Source of the DNA: Cupriavidus taiwanensis
GTDB lineage: Bacteria; Pseudomonadota; Gammaproteobacteria; Burkholderiales; Burkholderiaceae
Direction of reading: 5' to 3'
Length of the DNA stretch: 64,000 nucleotides
Assembly: GCF_900250075.1 (NCBI RefSeq)
Contig: NZ_LT977071.1
Span: forward strand, 496,001 to 560,000
Shown piece by piece: positions 8,351 to 17,089 of this stretch. Every line of letters begins with the position of its first letter. The first letter of the stretch is position 1. The notes under the pieces are model-generated. The model searched no databases and was not told the DNA's origin. It saw nothing but the letters and a program-made list of their open reading frames with translations. Both the position numbers and the translations under genes were made by a program.

Positions 8351-8377
8351 TTTGCAGGCAGTCCGACTGCCTGCAAA
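8351..8377. promoter_or_regulatory. Perfect 12-base inverted repeat between fliC and flaG
   Basis: TTTGCAGGCAGT (8351-8362), a 3-base spacer, then its exact complement ACTGCCTGCAAA (8366-8377). It follows the fliC terminator and lies about 50 bases before flaG. No T-run follows, so it is more likely a protein-binding site or an RNA stem in the flaG leader than a second terminator. Confidence 0.6.
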
Positions 8378-8424
8378 GCGTTACTCAGAGCAAGCGAGTC
8401 CCACCAATCCGGACGGAGCGTTCG

Positions 8425-8784
8425 ATGTCCCTTTCCCCGACCGTGACTGCAATTGTCACCCGGATGCCAGCCGAAGCCCCGGCCAGCACAGCGACCATGG
8501 CCAGCCAGGCAACGCAGCGCGAAGATCAGGTCGCAGGCAGGAGCCAGGAGGAAGTCCCCCAGAGGGTGGAAACAAGCGCCGCGATCGGCGAACTCGTGGA
8601 CGCGCTCAAGACCACCACCATCGGCCTGCGCTTTGAGATCGATGAAGCCACGCACCGTGTCATTACCAAGGTGATCGACAAGGAAAGCGGCGAGTTGATC
8701 CGGCAGATGCCCACCGAAGAGGTACTGCGCATCGCCCGCGCCATCGACAGGCTGCAGGGATTGTTCATCAACCAGGCAGCGTGA
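8425..8784 (+). CDS. flaG: Flagellar protein FlaG
   Basis: 119 residues. The N-terminal half is Ala/Thr-rich and variable. The C-terminal half (about 62-115) carries the FlaG domain: LRFEIDEATHRVITKVIDKE followed by SGELIRQMPTEEVLRIARAI. FlaG proteins lie next to fliD and influence filament length; the mechanism is not settled. GGAG at 8415-8418 supports the ATG. The gene is 33 bases upstream of fliD and probably co-transcribed with fliD, fliS and fliT. Confidence 0.92.
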   Translation: MSLSPTVTAIVTRMPAEAPASTATMASQATQREDQVAGRSQEEVPQRVETSAAIGELVDALKTTTIGLRFEIDEATHRVITKVIDKESGELIRQMPTEEVLRIARAIDRLQGLFINQAA

Positions 8785-8817
8785 GCTTTGATCATCAGTT
8801 GAAGACGAGACAATTAC

Positions 8818-10224
8818 ATGGCAACGATCTCTTCCATTGGCATCGGGTCCAACCTGAACCTGAGCGACTTGCTTGACCAGTTGCAGAAGGCCGAGCAGGC
8901 ACCGCTTGACGCCATTAACGCGCAGGCCAAGAGCTACCAGACCAAGTTGTCGGCCTACAGTCAGGTGCAGAGCGTGCTGAGTGCCTACCAGGCCGCGGCA
9001 AAGAAGCTCTCTGATGCTGCTACCTTCGGCGCCGTAAAGGCCAGCGTCGGCACGACGGACGTGATGACTGTTTCCACCGGTGCCAACGCCGTACCGGGCA
9101 GCTATAGCATCACGGTCAACACGCTGGCCACGGCCCAATCGCTGGTGAGCAGCAACGTTGCAGACCAGAAGGCGGTGATCGGTGGAGGCGAGCTCGTTTT
9201 CGACTTTGGCGAAGCGCTCGCCACCGGCGGCGCGGCCACCAGCACCAAGAAGGTCACCATCCCCGCGGATTCTTCGCTGGAAGGCATGCGGGATGCCATC
9301 AACAAGGCAGGCATCGGCGTGACCGCCAGCATCGTCAATGACGGCAGTGCCAGCCCCTATCGCCTGGTGCTGACCTCGGACAAGACCGGAACGCAAGCCA
9401 CCATGCGAGTCTCGTCTGCCGACCCTGCCCTGAACAACGTGGTAGCGTTCGATCCGGCCGCAGCGCCCGCTGCCAACAAGATGGAACAGAAGGTTCCGCC
9501 GGCCAACGCGACGCTCAAGATCAATGGCATCGACGTGGTCAGCCAGAGCAATTCCGTGGTGGACGCAGCGCAGGGCGTGACCATGAACCTGGTCAAGCCA
9601 GGCACTACATCGCTGGTGGTGACCCGTGACAGCGAGGCAATCAAGGCCGCGGTCCAGGCCTTTGTCACTGCCTACAACAACATCCAGAGCACCGCCAAGT
9701 CGCTGACGGCGTTCGATACCAAGGCCGGAACGTCGGCGGCGCTGACCGGAGACGGCACGCTGCGCTCGATCCAGTCTGGCCTGCGCTCGATGCTGGGCGG
9801 CGCGATGGACGACGGCAACGGCGGGACGATCACGTTGATCGACGTCGGCATCACGTTCGACAAGGACGGCACGATGAAGCTGGATGAAACCAAGCTGACC
9901 AAGGCGATGAACGACAACCTGGGTCGCGTCACGTCGCTGTTCTCGAGCACCACCGGCGACGGCGGCATCGGCAAGCGCGCCACCACCTATATCGAGGGCC
10001 TGAGCAAGACCGACGGCGCGCTGAAGGTGGCGCAGGACGGCATCACCAAGACGCTGGAGGACCTGGAGGACGACTATGACCGGGTCCAGGACCGCGTCAC
10101 CGCCACCATCGACCGCTACAAGGCCCAGTTCACACAGCTGGACCTGGTGGTGGCGCAGATGAACCGCACCAGCAGCTACCTGACGCAGCAGTTCAACGCG
10201 CTCAACAACAGCATCAAGAAGTAA
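8818..10224 (+). CDS. fliD: Flagellar filament capping protein (HAP2)
   Basis: 468 residues beginning MATISSIGIGSNLNLSDLLDQL, the usual FliD N-terminus. The FliD N domain spans about 1-110 and the C domain about 230-460, with VTATIDRYKAQFTQLDLVVA followed by QMNRTSSYLTQQF near the end, the helical region that sits in the filament tip. FliD forms the pentameric cap under which exported flagellin folds. The middle is the variable domain. It is in the flaG-fliD-fliS-fliT group with FliT as its export chaperone. Confidence 0.97.
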   Translation: MATISSIGIGSNLNLSDLLDQLQKAEQAPLDAINAQAKSYQTKLSAYSQVQSVLSAYQAAAKKLSDAATFGAVKASVGTTDVMTVSTGANAVPGSYSITVNTLATAQSLVSSNVADQKAVIGGGELVFDFGEALATGGAATSTKKVTIPADSSLEGMRDAINKAGIGVTASIVNDGSASPYRLVLTSDKTGTQATMRVSSADPALNNVVAFDPAAAPAANKMEQKVPPANATLKINGIDVVSQSNSVVDAAQGVTMNLVKPGTTSLVVTRDSEAIKAAVQAFVTAYNNIQSTAKSLTAFDTKAGTSAALTGDGTLRSIQSGLRSMLGGAMDDGNGGTITLIDVGITFDKDGTMKLDETKLTKAMNDNLGRVTSLFSSTTGDGGIGKRATTYIEGLSKTDGALKVAQDGITKTLEDLEDDYDRVQDRVTATIDRYKAQFTQLDLVVAQMNRTSSYLTQQFNALNNSIKK

Positions 10225-10258
10225 CCCGCCACATCCCACCGCCACGAGGAACCCAGCC

Positions 10259-10684
10259 ATGTTCGCCCGCGCATCCGCCAACGCCTACGCCCAGGTCGGC
10301 GTCCAGACCGGTGCCATGAGCGCCAGCCCGCACAAGCTGATCGCCATGCTGTACGACGGCGCGCGCGCCGCGATCGCGCGGGCCAGGTTCCACCTGGAAG
10401 GCGGCAACATCGCCGAGCGCGGCAATGCCATCTCCAAGGCCATCGACATCATCGACAACGGCCTGCGCGCGGTGCTCGACCACGACGCCGGCGGCGAGAT
10501 CTCTGCCAATCTCGAAGCACTGTACGAATACATGGTGCGCCGGCTGATGCTGGCCAACCTGCGCAGCGACGCGGCGCTGCTGAGCGAGGTTGACACGCTG
10601 CTGGAAGGCCTGGCCTCGGCCTGGGCGCAGATCGATGACGCGGCCGCCGGGGCCGAGCGGCAACCCGCCTTACAGGACAACTGA
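10259..10684 (+). CDS. fliS: Flagellin export chaperone FliS
   Basis: 141 residues. The family core is clear: SASPHKLIAMLYDGARAAIA (about 20-40), ERGNAISKAIDIIDNGLRAVLD (50-75) and LYEYMVRRLMLANLR (87-101). FliS is a small four-helix cytoplasmic chaperone that binds the C-terminal D0 region of flagellin, stops premature polymerisation and hands it to FlhA. The tail after about residue 125 is Ala/Gln-rich and variable. The stop codon is one base from the fliT ATG, so the two genes are probably translationally coupled. Confidence 0.97.
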   Translation: MFARASANAYAQVGVQTGAMSASPHKLIAMLYDGARAAIARARFHLEGGNIAERGNAISKAIDIIDNGLRAVLDHDAGGEISANLEALYEYMVRRLMLANLRSDAALLSEVDTLLEGLASAWAQIDDAAAGAERQPALQDN

Positions 10685-10685
10685 C

Positions 10686-11051
10686 ATGGCCTTCCCTCCA
10701 GTGTTTTCGCCGATCGTGGCCTGCTACGAGGACATCCTCGCCCTGTCCGCACGCATGCATGAAGCCGCGCAGGGCGCCGACTGGGACACGGTCACCACCC
10801 TGCAGCAAGCCTACCTGGCGCAGGTGGAGCGCCTGCGCCAGCTCGACCACGATGCCCCGTTCTCCGATGCCGAGCGCATGCGGCGCTACCAGCTGCTGGA
10901 CCGCATCCTGACCTACGATGCCCGCATCCGCGACCTGGCGCTGCCGCAGCTCAAGCGGCTCGGCGACATGCTGACCAGCTCGCGCCGGCAGTTCGAGCTG
11001 AGCGCCGCCTATGGCGCGACGGCAGGGGCCACGTCGGGCGCCACCACCTGA
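10686..11051 (+). CDS. fliT: Flagellar export chaperone FliT
   Basis: 121 residues from the ATG that directly follows the fliS stop. It is a mostly helical small protein (CYEDILALSARMHEAAQGAD at the N-terminus, then QVERLRQL and MRRYQLLDRILTYDARIRDL), matching FliT in length, helix pattern and position after fliS. FliT binds FliD for export and in enterics also antagonises FlhDC. The last 20 residues are a low-complexity Ala/Thr/Gly tail. Sequence conservation in the FliT family is weak, so the call rests partly on gene order. Confidence 0.9.
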   Translation: MAFPPVFSPIVACYEDILALSARMHEAAQGADWDTVTTLQQAYLAQVERLRQLDHDAPFSDAERMRRYQLLDRILTYDARIRDLALPQLKRLGDMLTSSRRQFELSAAYGATAGATSGATT

Positions 11052-11124
11052 GGCGGCCTGGGCGCCGCTCCCATTTTCCACCGGCTGGCCGCACCGCCGG
11101 CCGTCCCTGATACACGCGACCCGT

Positions 11125-12447
11125 ATGACCGGCATCCACCTGCCGCCAGGCCTGGCACCCGGTCAGGCCCCCGACCCCCAGACCCTGCGCACCGCCATTG
11201 CCGTCGACCAGGTCGCGGCCTTGCAGCCGGTGGCCGAGGCGACCGAGTCCAACGTCCAGAACGCCACCGGCCAGGCCATCCGCCACAGCGCGCTAGCAAG
11301 CGGTGCCAATGCCATGGCCGGCCAGGGCGCCCTGCTGCCGGGCGCGTCGACGCAGGAATCGCTGAGTGCGGCAGCGCGCGCCATCCTGGCCGTCTTGGAC
11401 GGTGCCGAGGCCCAGCCGGTGCGCGGCACGGCCTCGCTGCTGCCGGCGGCACCCACGGCAGCGTCGGCGCAGGCCACCGCCGCGGCGCTGGCCCATGCGG
11501 TAGGCCAGAGCGGCCTGTTCTATGAATCGCATCTGGCGCAGTGGGTGGCCGGCGCGCGCGGTCTCGCCAGCCTGCGGCAGGAGCCGCAGGCGCAGGTTCC
11601 GGTGCCGGGGCGGCCCGCTGTCACGCCCGGCGCAGGCCAGGGCGCCGCTGCCACGCCGCCGCCGCTGCAGCTGGCCTATGCCGGCAGCGGCGCAGGGGCG
11701 GAACCGGCGCGGCCATCCATGCCGCCGCTGCTGCCGGCCTCGCAGGTGCTGGCCGAAGCGCTGGCCTCGGCCGGCAATCCGCGCGTGGCCCACAGCCATG
11801 CGGCGGCCGAGCAGGCGTTACGGCAAGGCACCGCGACCACCGCGGCCTACAGCCGCGGCGCCGCCGCCGAACCGGCCGCGCAGCGCCCCTCGGCGGCAAC
11901 ACTGGCCACGCAGGCCTACCAATCGACAGCCGAAGCTGGCGCGCGCCTGGCCGCGCTGGACAGCCTGGCCAGCCAGCCGGCGCGCACATCGGAGGGCGGT
12001 GTGCAGTCCGCTCCGGCCGATGCCAGCCGGCAGCCGGCGGCCGCCGGCCCTGCCATCCATCCCGCCACCGAGGGCGTGGTCCGCCAGCAACTGGAATTGC
12101 TCGCCACGCAGCAGTTCCGATTTGCCGGCGAAGCCTGGCCCGGCGTGCCGATGGAATGGGAACTGCTGCGCGCGGAGGCGGAAGATGCGGGCTCTCATGG
12201 CGAAGGCGCGCGGCCGTGGTCGAGCCGCCTGCGGCTGCAATTGCCTAACCTGGGCGTGGTCGAAGCAGTGCTGACTTTAGGCCCTGGCGGTCTCGACGCC
12301 CGGGTGGCCACCCCCGAAACCGACGTGGCGGCGCGCTTTATCGCGGCGCGGCCGCAGCTGCGCAGCCAGCTCGAGGCGCATGGCATCGCCGTGCAGCGCC
12401 TGAGCGTGCAGACGCAGGACAGCCTGGCGCAAGGCGGGACGCAATGA
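11125..12447 (+). CDS. FliK-like flagellar hook-length control protein (second copy)
   Basis: 440 residues. A long Ala/Gln/Pro-rich, probably unstructured N-terminal part (about 1-320) is followed by a conserved-looking C-terminal domain (about 330-435) with WPGVPMEWELLRAEAED, SSRLRLQLPNLGVVEAVLTL and LRSQLEAHGIAVQRLSVQ. This matches the FliK C-terminal domain that contacts the FlhB switch. The ATG at 11125 is the first Met after the fliT stop; no clear ribosome site is seen. The canonical fliK lies at 19035. The gene overlaps the following flhB C-terminal-like gene by four bases (ATGA), and in other bacteria this pair also occurs as neighbours. It may tune the substrate switch or act in filament-side export. 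Confidence 0.85.
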   Translation: MTGIHLPPGLAPGQAPDPQTLRTAIAVDQVAALQPVAEATESNVQNATGQAIRHSALASGANAMAGQGALLPGASTQESLSAAARAILAVLDGAEAQPVRGTASLLPAAPTAASAQATAAALAHAVGQSGLFYESHLAQWVAGARGLASLRQEPQAQVPVPGRPAVTPGAGQGAAATPPPLQLAYAGSGAGAEPARPSMPPLLPASQVLAEALASAGNPRVAHSHAAAEQALRQGTATTAAYSRGAAAEPAAQRPSAATLATQAYQSTAEAGARLAALDSLASQPARTSEGGVQSAPADASRQPAAAGPAIHPATEGVVRQQLELLATQQFRFAGEAWPGVPMEWELLRAEAEDAGSHGEGARPWSSRLRLQLPNLGVVEAVLTLGPGGLDARVATPETDVAARFIAARPQLRSQLEAHGIAVQRLSVQTQDSLAQGGTQ

Positions 12448-12737
12448 GCGATGCAGCACAAGAACGCGGGGCAGCGATCGCGCTGTCGTACCAGCACAGC
12501 GACCGCGCGCCGCGCGTGGTCGCCAAGGGCTATGGCGTGGTCGCCGAAGCCATCATCGCCCGCGCGCGCGAGGCCGGCGTCTACGTCCACGACTCGCCGA
12601 CGCTGGTGAACCTGCTGATACAGGTCGACCTGGACAGCCACGTGCCGCCGCAACTCTACGTAGCAGTGGCCGAGCTGCTGGCGTGGATCTATCACCTGGA
12701 ATCCGGCCTGGATCCCGACGCGCCGCGCCCGGCCTGA
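12444..12737 (+). CDS. FlhB C-terminal-domain-like export switch protein (FlhX type)
   Basis: 97 residues, start overlapping the preceding FliK-like stop in ATGA. It corresponds to the cytoplasmic domain of FlhB after its autocleavage site: IALSYQHSDRAPRVVAKGYG, ARAREAGVYVHDSPTLVNLL and VPPQLYVAVAELLAWIY. No membrane part and no NPTH cleavage motif are present. Stand-alone proteins of this family can substitute for the FlhB C-terminal fragment. Co-translation with a FliK-like protein suggests the two work as an accessory export-specificity module. Confidence 0.93.
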   Translation: MSDAAQERGAAIALSYQHSDRAPRVVAKGYGVVAEAIIARAREAGVYVHDSPTLVNLLIQVDLDSHVPPQLYVAVAELLAWIYHLESGLDPDAPRPA

Positions 12738-12754
12738 GCGCCGGCCCGACGGCA

Positions 12755-12789
12755 AAAGCCCCCGGCCGCTTGCGCGCCCCGGGGGCTTT
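12755..12789. terminator. Bidirectional terminator between flhB-like gene and fliE
   Basis: AAAGCCCCCGG (12755-12765) pairs with CCGGGGGCTTT (12779-12789); A-run on the left and T-run on the right give a terminator for both convergent genes. Confidence 0.88.
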
Positions 12790-12812
12790 CCATTCCAGGC
12801 AAGGCTTTGGCC

Positions 12813-13136
12813 TCACACCGGCATATTCATCATCTCCTGATAAGCCGCCACCAGCCGGTTGCGCACCTGCACCCCGGTCTGGAACGACACGTTGGCCTTC
12901 TGCAGGTCGATCATCACGTCGTTGAGCGCCACGCCGGGCTTGCCCAGCTCGAATGCCTCGGCCTGGCCGTAGGCGCGCTCCTGCGCGGCGTTGATGCGGC
13001 CGAGCGAGCGCTGCAGCTCGCCGGCGAAGCCGCCGCCGACCGGCGCCGCGGACTGGCCAGCGGGGTTGCCCGAGGCAACCTGGGACATCCCGCGCAGTTG
13101 CTGCAGCATGCCCTCGATGGAAGAGATAGTGGTCAT
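12813..13136 (-). CDS. fliE: Flagellar hook-basal body protein FliE
   Basis: 107 residues, MTTISSIEGMLQQLRGMSQ at the start and the family signature QKANVSFQTGVQVRNRLVAA followed by YQEMMNMPV at the end. FliE joins the MS ring to the proximal rod and is among the first flagellar export substrates. The Met at 13136 gives the usual FliE length and N-terminus; the frame stays open far upstream but that part is antisense to fliF and later genes. It is transcribed opposite to fliF, so the 435-base gap between them should hold both promoters. Confidence 0.96.
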   Translation of the reverse strand: MTTISSIEGMLQQLRGMSQVASGNPAGQSAAPVGGGFAGELQRSLGRINAAQERAYGQAEAFELGKPGVALNDVMIDLQKANVSFQTGVQVRNRLVAAYQEMMNMPV

Positions 13137-13446
13137 GGGATCGTCATGGGCCGGCGTTCCGGCCCGGTTGGTCGTATGGCGCGCCGCTGGCGCGGTTGCC
13201 ACCTGCGACGGGCCCGCGCCAGGCGGACCCGCAGCCAGTTTCAGCCTCCGCAGAGTACCCGCCGCGGCCGCCGCCCCATGGAGGGAAATCGGCCAGAAAA
13301 CACGGTCTATTCGCCGGATTGTCGCGCTCAAGTCTGGCCGATCATTGCCACCGTGCCGCAAAAGGGCGGGCCATGGCGCCCTGCCTGCATGCCTGCCTCG
13401 CGCAAGGACCGGCCGATCCACAGACAACCACCATTCGGGAGTACGC
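13137..13446. promoter_or_regulatory. Divergent fliE/fliF control region with a 10-base inverted repeat
   Basis: The repeat is ATCGGCCAGA (13288-13297) and its exact complement TCTGGCCGAT (13333-13342), 35 bases apart, centred about 180 bases from fliE and 255 from fliF. The left arm continues AAAACACG, loosely like one arm of an E. coli FlhD4C2 box, but the centre is roughly one helical turn too long. A class II flagellar activator site is the natural guess; no sigma-54 or sigma-28 motif was found. Confidence 0.45.
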
Positions 13447-13575
13447 GTGTTTTCTCTGCAGCGCAATGTGAGCCGCACGGCTAGCCGTGCCGCGAGCCGG
13501 GCCGACGACCAGGGCGAGCCGCAGCGCCGGCGCCGTCGCGCGCCTGGCCGCGCCGGATCCGGAGCACGCGCATGA
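13447..13575 (+). CDS. Possible short upstream ORF overlapping the fliF start
   Basis: A GTG at 13447 with GGGAG at 13437-13441 opens a 42-codon frame whose stop overlaps the fliF start in ATGA (13572-13575). The product would be very basic and Arg/Ser/Ala-rich (QRRRRRAPGR near the end) with a little hydrophobic start, MFSLQ. It may be a leader peptide coupling translation of fliF, or a chance frame in GC-rich DNA. The ribosome site and exact stop/start overlap are the only support. Confidence 0.35.
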   Translation: MFSLQRNVSRTASRAASRADDQGEPQRRRRRAPGRAGSGARA

Positions 13576-15293
13576 CCGCGGCAGTGGCACTGCCCGGGCG
13601 TCCGGCCGAAATGCTGGAGCGCCTCAAGGCCAACCCGAAGCTGCCGCTGATGCTGGGCGGCGCGGCCCTGGCCGCCGCGATCGCGGTGGGCGTGCTGTGG
13701 TCGCGCGGCCCCGACTACAAGGTGCTGTACAGCAACCTGTCCGAGCGCGACGGCGGCGCGGTGCTGCAGTCGCTGCAGCAGATGAACGTGCCGTACAAGT
13801 TCGCCGAAGGCGGCGGCGCCGTGATGGTGCCGGCCGAGAAGGTGCACGAGACGCGCCTGCGGCTGGCTTCGCAAGGCCTGCCCAAGAGCGGCACCGCAGG
13901 CATGGAACTGATGGACAACCAGAAGTTCGGCATCAGCCAGTTTGCCGAGCAGGTCAATTACCAGCGCGGGCTGGAGGGCGAGCTGGCGCGCTCGATCGAG
14001 TCGATCGCCGCGGTGCAGTCCGCGCGCGTGCACCTGGCCATCCCCAAGCCGACGCTGTTCGTGCGCGAGCGCCAGAAGCCGACCGCGTCGATCGTGCTGC
14101 AGCTCTATCCGGGCCGCGCCATCGACGAAGGCCAGGTCGCGGCGATCAGCCACCTGGTGTCGTCGAGCGTGCCGGATCTGACACCCAAGTCGATCTCCAT
14201 CGTCGACCAGCACGGCAACCTGCTGTCGAACACCGGCAACGAGCGCATGCTCGACGCCACCCAGCTCAAGTACGTGCAGGCGCTGGAGCAGAACTACCTG
14301 AAGCGCATCGAGGCGATCCTGACGCCGATCGTCGGCAAGGACAATGTGCGCGCGCAGGTGACCGCCGACGTGGACTTCTCCATCGTCGAGCACACCGACG
14401 AGAGCTACAAGCCCAACCAGGACCCGACCCGCACCGCGATCCGCAGCCAGCAGACCAGCGAATCGACCCAGCAGGGTGCAACGCCGCCGGGCGGCGTGCC
14501 CGGCGCGCTGTCGAACCAGCCGCCCGCTGCCGCCGCCGCACCGGTGACCACGCCGCAGACGCCGCGCGCGGGGCAGGCGCCGGGCCAGGCCGGCGCACCG
14601 GCCGCGGGCCAGCCCGCCCAGGGTGGCCAGCCCGGCCAGGCCGCGCAGGGCGCCACCAGCGCGGCGTCCAGCGGCCCGAGCAGCAACCGCCGCGATTCCA
14701 CCGTCAACTATGAGCTGGACCGCTCGGTGCGCCATGTGCAGCAGGCCCCGGGCGGCGTGCGCCGGTTGTCGGTGGCGGTGGTGGTCAACTACCGCCAGCA
14801 GGCCGATGCCAAGGGCAAGCTCGTCGCCGAGCCGCTGCCGCCGGCGCTGCTGGCGCAGATCCAGAACCTGACCAAGGAAGCGATGGGGTTCTCGGCCGAT
14901 CGCGGCGACTCCATCAACGTGGTCAACAGCCCCTTCACCGCCGAGCGCGAGAAGGCCGAGCCCGAACTGCCGCTGTGGAAGCAGCCCGACATGATCGCAC
15001 TGGGCAAGAGCCTGGCCGGCTACCTGCTGCTGGCGCTGCTGGCGCTGTTCGTATGGTTCAAGGTGGCGCGCCCGATCCTGCGCCGCTACACCGCGCCGCC
15101 GTTGCCGGCGCCCGAGCCCAAGGACGAGACCGAGGCGGTGCTGCTGCCGCCGGAAGAGCCGGCCAATCCGGAAATCCTGCGGCTTGCCGCGAAGTATGAA
15201 AGCGACCTCGCGCTGGTGCGCGACGCCGCCCAGCGCGACCCCCGCCTGGTCGCCAGCGTGATCAAGAACTGGATTAGCAATGACAACCGCTAA
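13572..15293 (+). CDS. fliF: Flagellar MS-ring protein FliF
   Basis: 573 residues, the ring protein that founds the basal body in the inner membrane. A first membrane segment (about 23-40, [19 protein letters not shown]) is followed by ring-building motifs: [20 protein letters not shown], the YscJ-like region with [20 protein letters not shown] and [18 protein letters not shown] long Pro/Gln/Ala/Gly-rich insert sits at about 300-375. The second membrane segment (about 475-495, [16 protein letters not shown]) precedes the cytoplasmic tail, whose last residues ([16 protein letters not shown]) bind FliG. GGAG at 13561-13564 supports the start. The last 14 bases overlap fliG. Confidence 0.98.
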   Translation: MTAAVALPGRPAEMLERLKANPKLPLMLGGAALAAAIAVGVLWSRGPDYKVLYSNLSERDGGAVLQSLQQMNVPYKFAEGGGAVMVPAEKVHETRLRLASQGLPKSGTAGMELMDNQKFGISQFAEQVNYQRGLEGELARSIESIAAVQSARVHLAIPKPTLFVRERQKPTASIVLQLYPGRAIDEGQVAAISHLVSSSVPDLTPKSISIVDQHGNLLSNTGNERMLDATQLKYVQALEQNYLKRIEAILTPIVGKDNVRAQVTADVDFSIVEHTDESYKPNQDPTRTAIRSQQTSESTQQGATPPGGVPGALSNQPPAAAAAPVTTPQTPRAGQAPGQAGAPAAGQPAQGGQPGQAAQGATSAASSGPSSNRRDSTVNYELDRSVRHVQQAPGGVRRLSVAVVVNYRQQADAKGKLVAEPLPPALLAQIQNLTKEAMGFSADRGDSINVVNSPFTAEREKAEPELPLWKQPDMIALGKSLAGYLLLALLALFVWFKVARPILRRYTAPPLPAPEPKDETEAVLLPPEEPANPEILRLAAKYESDLALVRDAAQRDPRLVASVIKNWISNDNR

Positions 15294-16290
15294 GGGCATC
15301 TCTGAATCCGGCCTGCAGAAGAGCGCTGTGCTGATGATGGCGATCGGCGAGGATGCCGCGGCCGAGGTGTTCAAGCACCTGTCGCAGCGCGAAGTGCAGG
15401 AGCTGGGCTCGGCCATGGCCACGCTCAGCTCGGTCACCCGCGAGGAAATGGCCGAGGTGCTGGGCGAGTTCCGCGCCGAGACCGAGCAGTACCTGGCGCT
15501 GAACGTCGATTCCAGCGCGTTTATCCGCAGCGTGCTGAACAAGGCGCTGGGCGAGGAGCGCGCACAGTCGGTGATCGAGGACATCCTGGAGTCGCGCGAT
15601 CCGGGCGGCGGCATCGACTCGCTGAACTGGATGGACGCCACCGCCATCGCCGAGCTGATCCGCGACGAGCACCCGCAGATCATCGCCACCATCCTGATCC
15701 ACCTGGACCGCCAGAAGTCGTCGGAGGTGCTGGGGCTGTTCACCGACCGCCTGCGCAACGACGTGATCCTGCGCATCGCCACCTTCGGCGGCGTGCAGCC
15801 TGGCGCGCTGCAGGAACTGACCGACGTGCTGACCAAGCTGCTGGCGGGCCAGAGCCTGAAGCGCAGCCGCATGGGCGGCGTGCGCACCGCGGCCGAGATC
15901 ATCAACCTGATGAGCACCGCGCACGAGGAAGCGGTGATCGACGGCGTGCGCCTGCACGACGGCGACCTGGCGCAGAAGATCATCGACGAGATGTTCCTGT
16001 TCGAGAACCTGCTCGAGGTCGACGACCGCGGCATCCAGCGCGTGCTCAAGGAAATCGCCACCGAATCGCTCATCGTCGCGCTCAAGGGCGCGCCGCAGGA
16101 GCTGCGCGACAAGTTCATCCGCAACATGTCCACCCGCGCCGGCGAGATGCTGCGCGAGGACCTGGACGCGCTGGGCCCGGTGCGCGTGTCGCAGGTCGAA
16201 GCCGAGCAGAAGGCCATCCTGCAGGTGGTAAGGCGCCTGGCGGATGCGGGCGAAGTGCAGATCGGCGGAGGCGACGATGCCTATGTCTGA
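15280..16290 (+). CDS. fliG: Flagellar motor switch protein FliG
   Basis: 336 residues starting inside the end of fliF. It has the N-terminal FliF-binding domain ([20 protein letters not shown] near residue 10), the middle domain with the [13 protein letters not shown] motif near 128, and the C-terminal torque domain with conserved charged residues ([20 protein letters not shown] followed by [13 protein letters not shown]). FliG sits on the cytoplasmic face of the MS ring, forms the C ring with FliM and FliN and interacts with MotA to generate torque and direction. It overlaps fliH by 14 bases. Confidence 0.98.
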   Translation: MTTAKGISESGLQKSAVLMMAIGEDAAAEVFKHLSQREVQELGSAMATLSSVTREEMAEVLGEFRAETEQYLALNVDSSAFIRSVLNKALGEERAQSVIEDILESRDPGGGIDSLNWMDATAIAELIRDEHPQIIATILIHLDRQKSSEVLGLFTDRLRNDVILRIATFGGVQPGALQELTDVLTKLLAGQSLKRSRMGGVRTAAEIINLMSTAHEEAVIDGVRLHDGDLAQKIIDEMFLFENLLEVDDRGIQRVLKEIATESLIVALKGAPQELRDKFIRNMSTRAGEMLREDLDALGPVRVSQVEAEQKAILQVVRRLADAGEVQIGGGDDAYV

Positions 16291-17089
16291 GGCAGACCCC
16301 GAACGCGGGGCCGGGCGCCGCGGGTCGGGCGCCGATCCGCTCCCGTCCCTGGGCGGCCACGGCGCGGCCGCTGCCGGCGGCTTTGCGCCATTCGAGCCGC
16401 CACGCCGCGCGCGCGGTGGCGGCGCCGGCTGGCAGCGCTGGCAGATGGGCTCGCTCGATCCCCGGCATGCCGAGCCGCTCGATACGCTGGCCTCCGTGCC
16501 GGCCGAACCCGCGCCGCCGCCGATCGACTTCGCAGCCATCGACGCGATGCGCGAAGGCGCGCGCAAGGAAGGCTATGCCCAGGGCTACACTCAGGGCCAG
16601 ACCCAGGGCTACGGCGACGGCCATCGCGAAGGCTATGCGCGCGGCCTGGAAGCGGCCCGCAACGAGGCCGCGCAGCTGCAGGCACTGGCCGGCAATTTCC
16701 GCAGCGCGCTGAGCAATGTCGACGACGCGGTCGCGCACGCGCTGGTGTCGCTGGCACTGGACGTGGCGCGCCAGCTGGTGCGCACGACGCTGGCGCAGGA
16801 CCCCGCGGCGCTGCTGCCGGCGGTGCGCGAGCTGCTGAGCAGCGAACCGGCGCTGTCCGGATCGCCCAGCCTGCTGCTGCACCCCGACGACGTCGCGCTG
16901 GTGGAGACCCATCTGCAAGGCGAACTCGCCGCCGCCGGCTGGACCGTGCGCGCCGATGCGTCGGTGGCGCGCGGCGGCTGCATCGCCAGCGCCGCCAGCG
17001 GCGAGCGCGACGCCACGCTGCCCACGCGCTGGACCCGCGTGGTGCGGGCGCTGGGCCGCGACGATCCGTGGGAGCCGCCGCATGCCTGA
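16277..17089 (+). CDS. fliH: Flagellar assembly protein FliH
   Basis: 270 residues from the ATG with GGAG at 16266-16269; a longer frame inside fliG has no such support. The N-terminus is Pro/Gly/Arg-rich. A GxxxG-type repeat typical of FliH runs at about 95-120 ([20 protein letters not shown] and [10 protein letters not shown]). The C-terminal half (about 140-265) resembles the stalk subunit of V/A-type ATPases. FliH dimers bind FliI, hold it inactive in the cytosol and dock it at the export gate. Stop and fliI start overlap by eight bases. Confidence 0.94.
   Translation: MPMSEADPERGAGRRGSGADPLPSLGGHGAAAAGGFAPFEPPRRARGGGAGWQRWQMGSLDPRHAEPLDTLASVPAEPAPPPIDFAAIDAMREGARKEGYAQGYTQGQTQGYGDGHREGYARGLEAARNEAAQLQALAGNFRSALSNVDDAVAHALVSLALDVARQLVRTTLAQDPAALLPAVRELLSSEPALSGSPSLLLHPDDVALVETHLQGELAAAGWTVRADASVARGGCIASAASGERDATLPTRWTRVVRALGRDDPWEPPHA

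Noticed and set aside
8293..10281. Open frame of 662 codons on the minus strand across flaG and fliD
   Set aside because: Antisense to clear flaG and fliD genes, no recognisable domain.
13137..13571. Sigma-54 promoter for fliE or fliF
   Set aside because: No GG-N10-GC element with acceptable flanks was found.
13137..16217. Long upstream extension of the fliE frame
   Set aside because: Only the last 107 residues match FliE; the rest is antisense to fliF and fliG.
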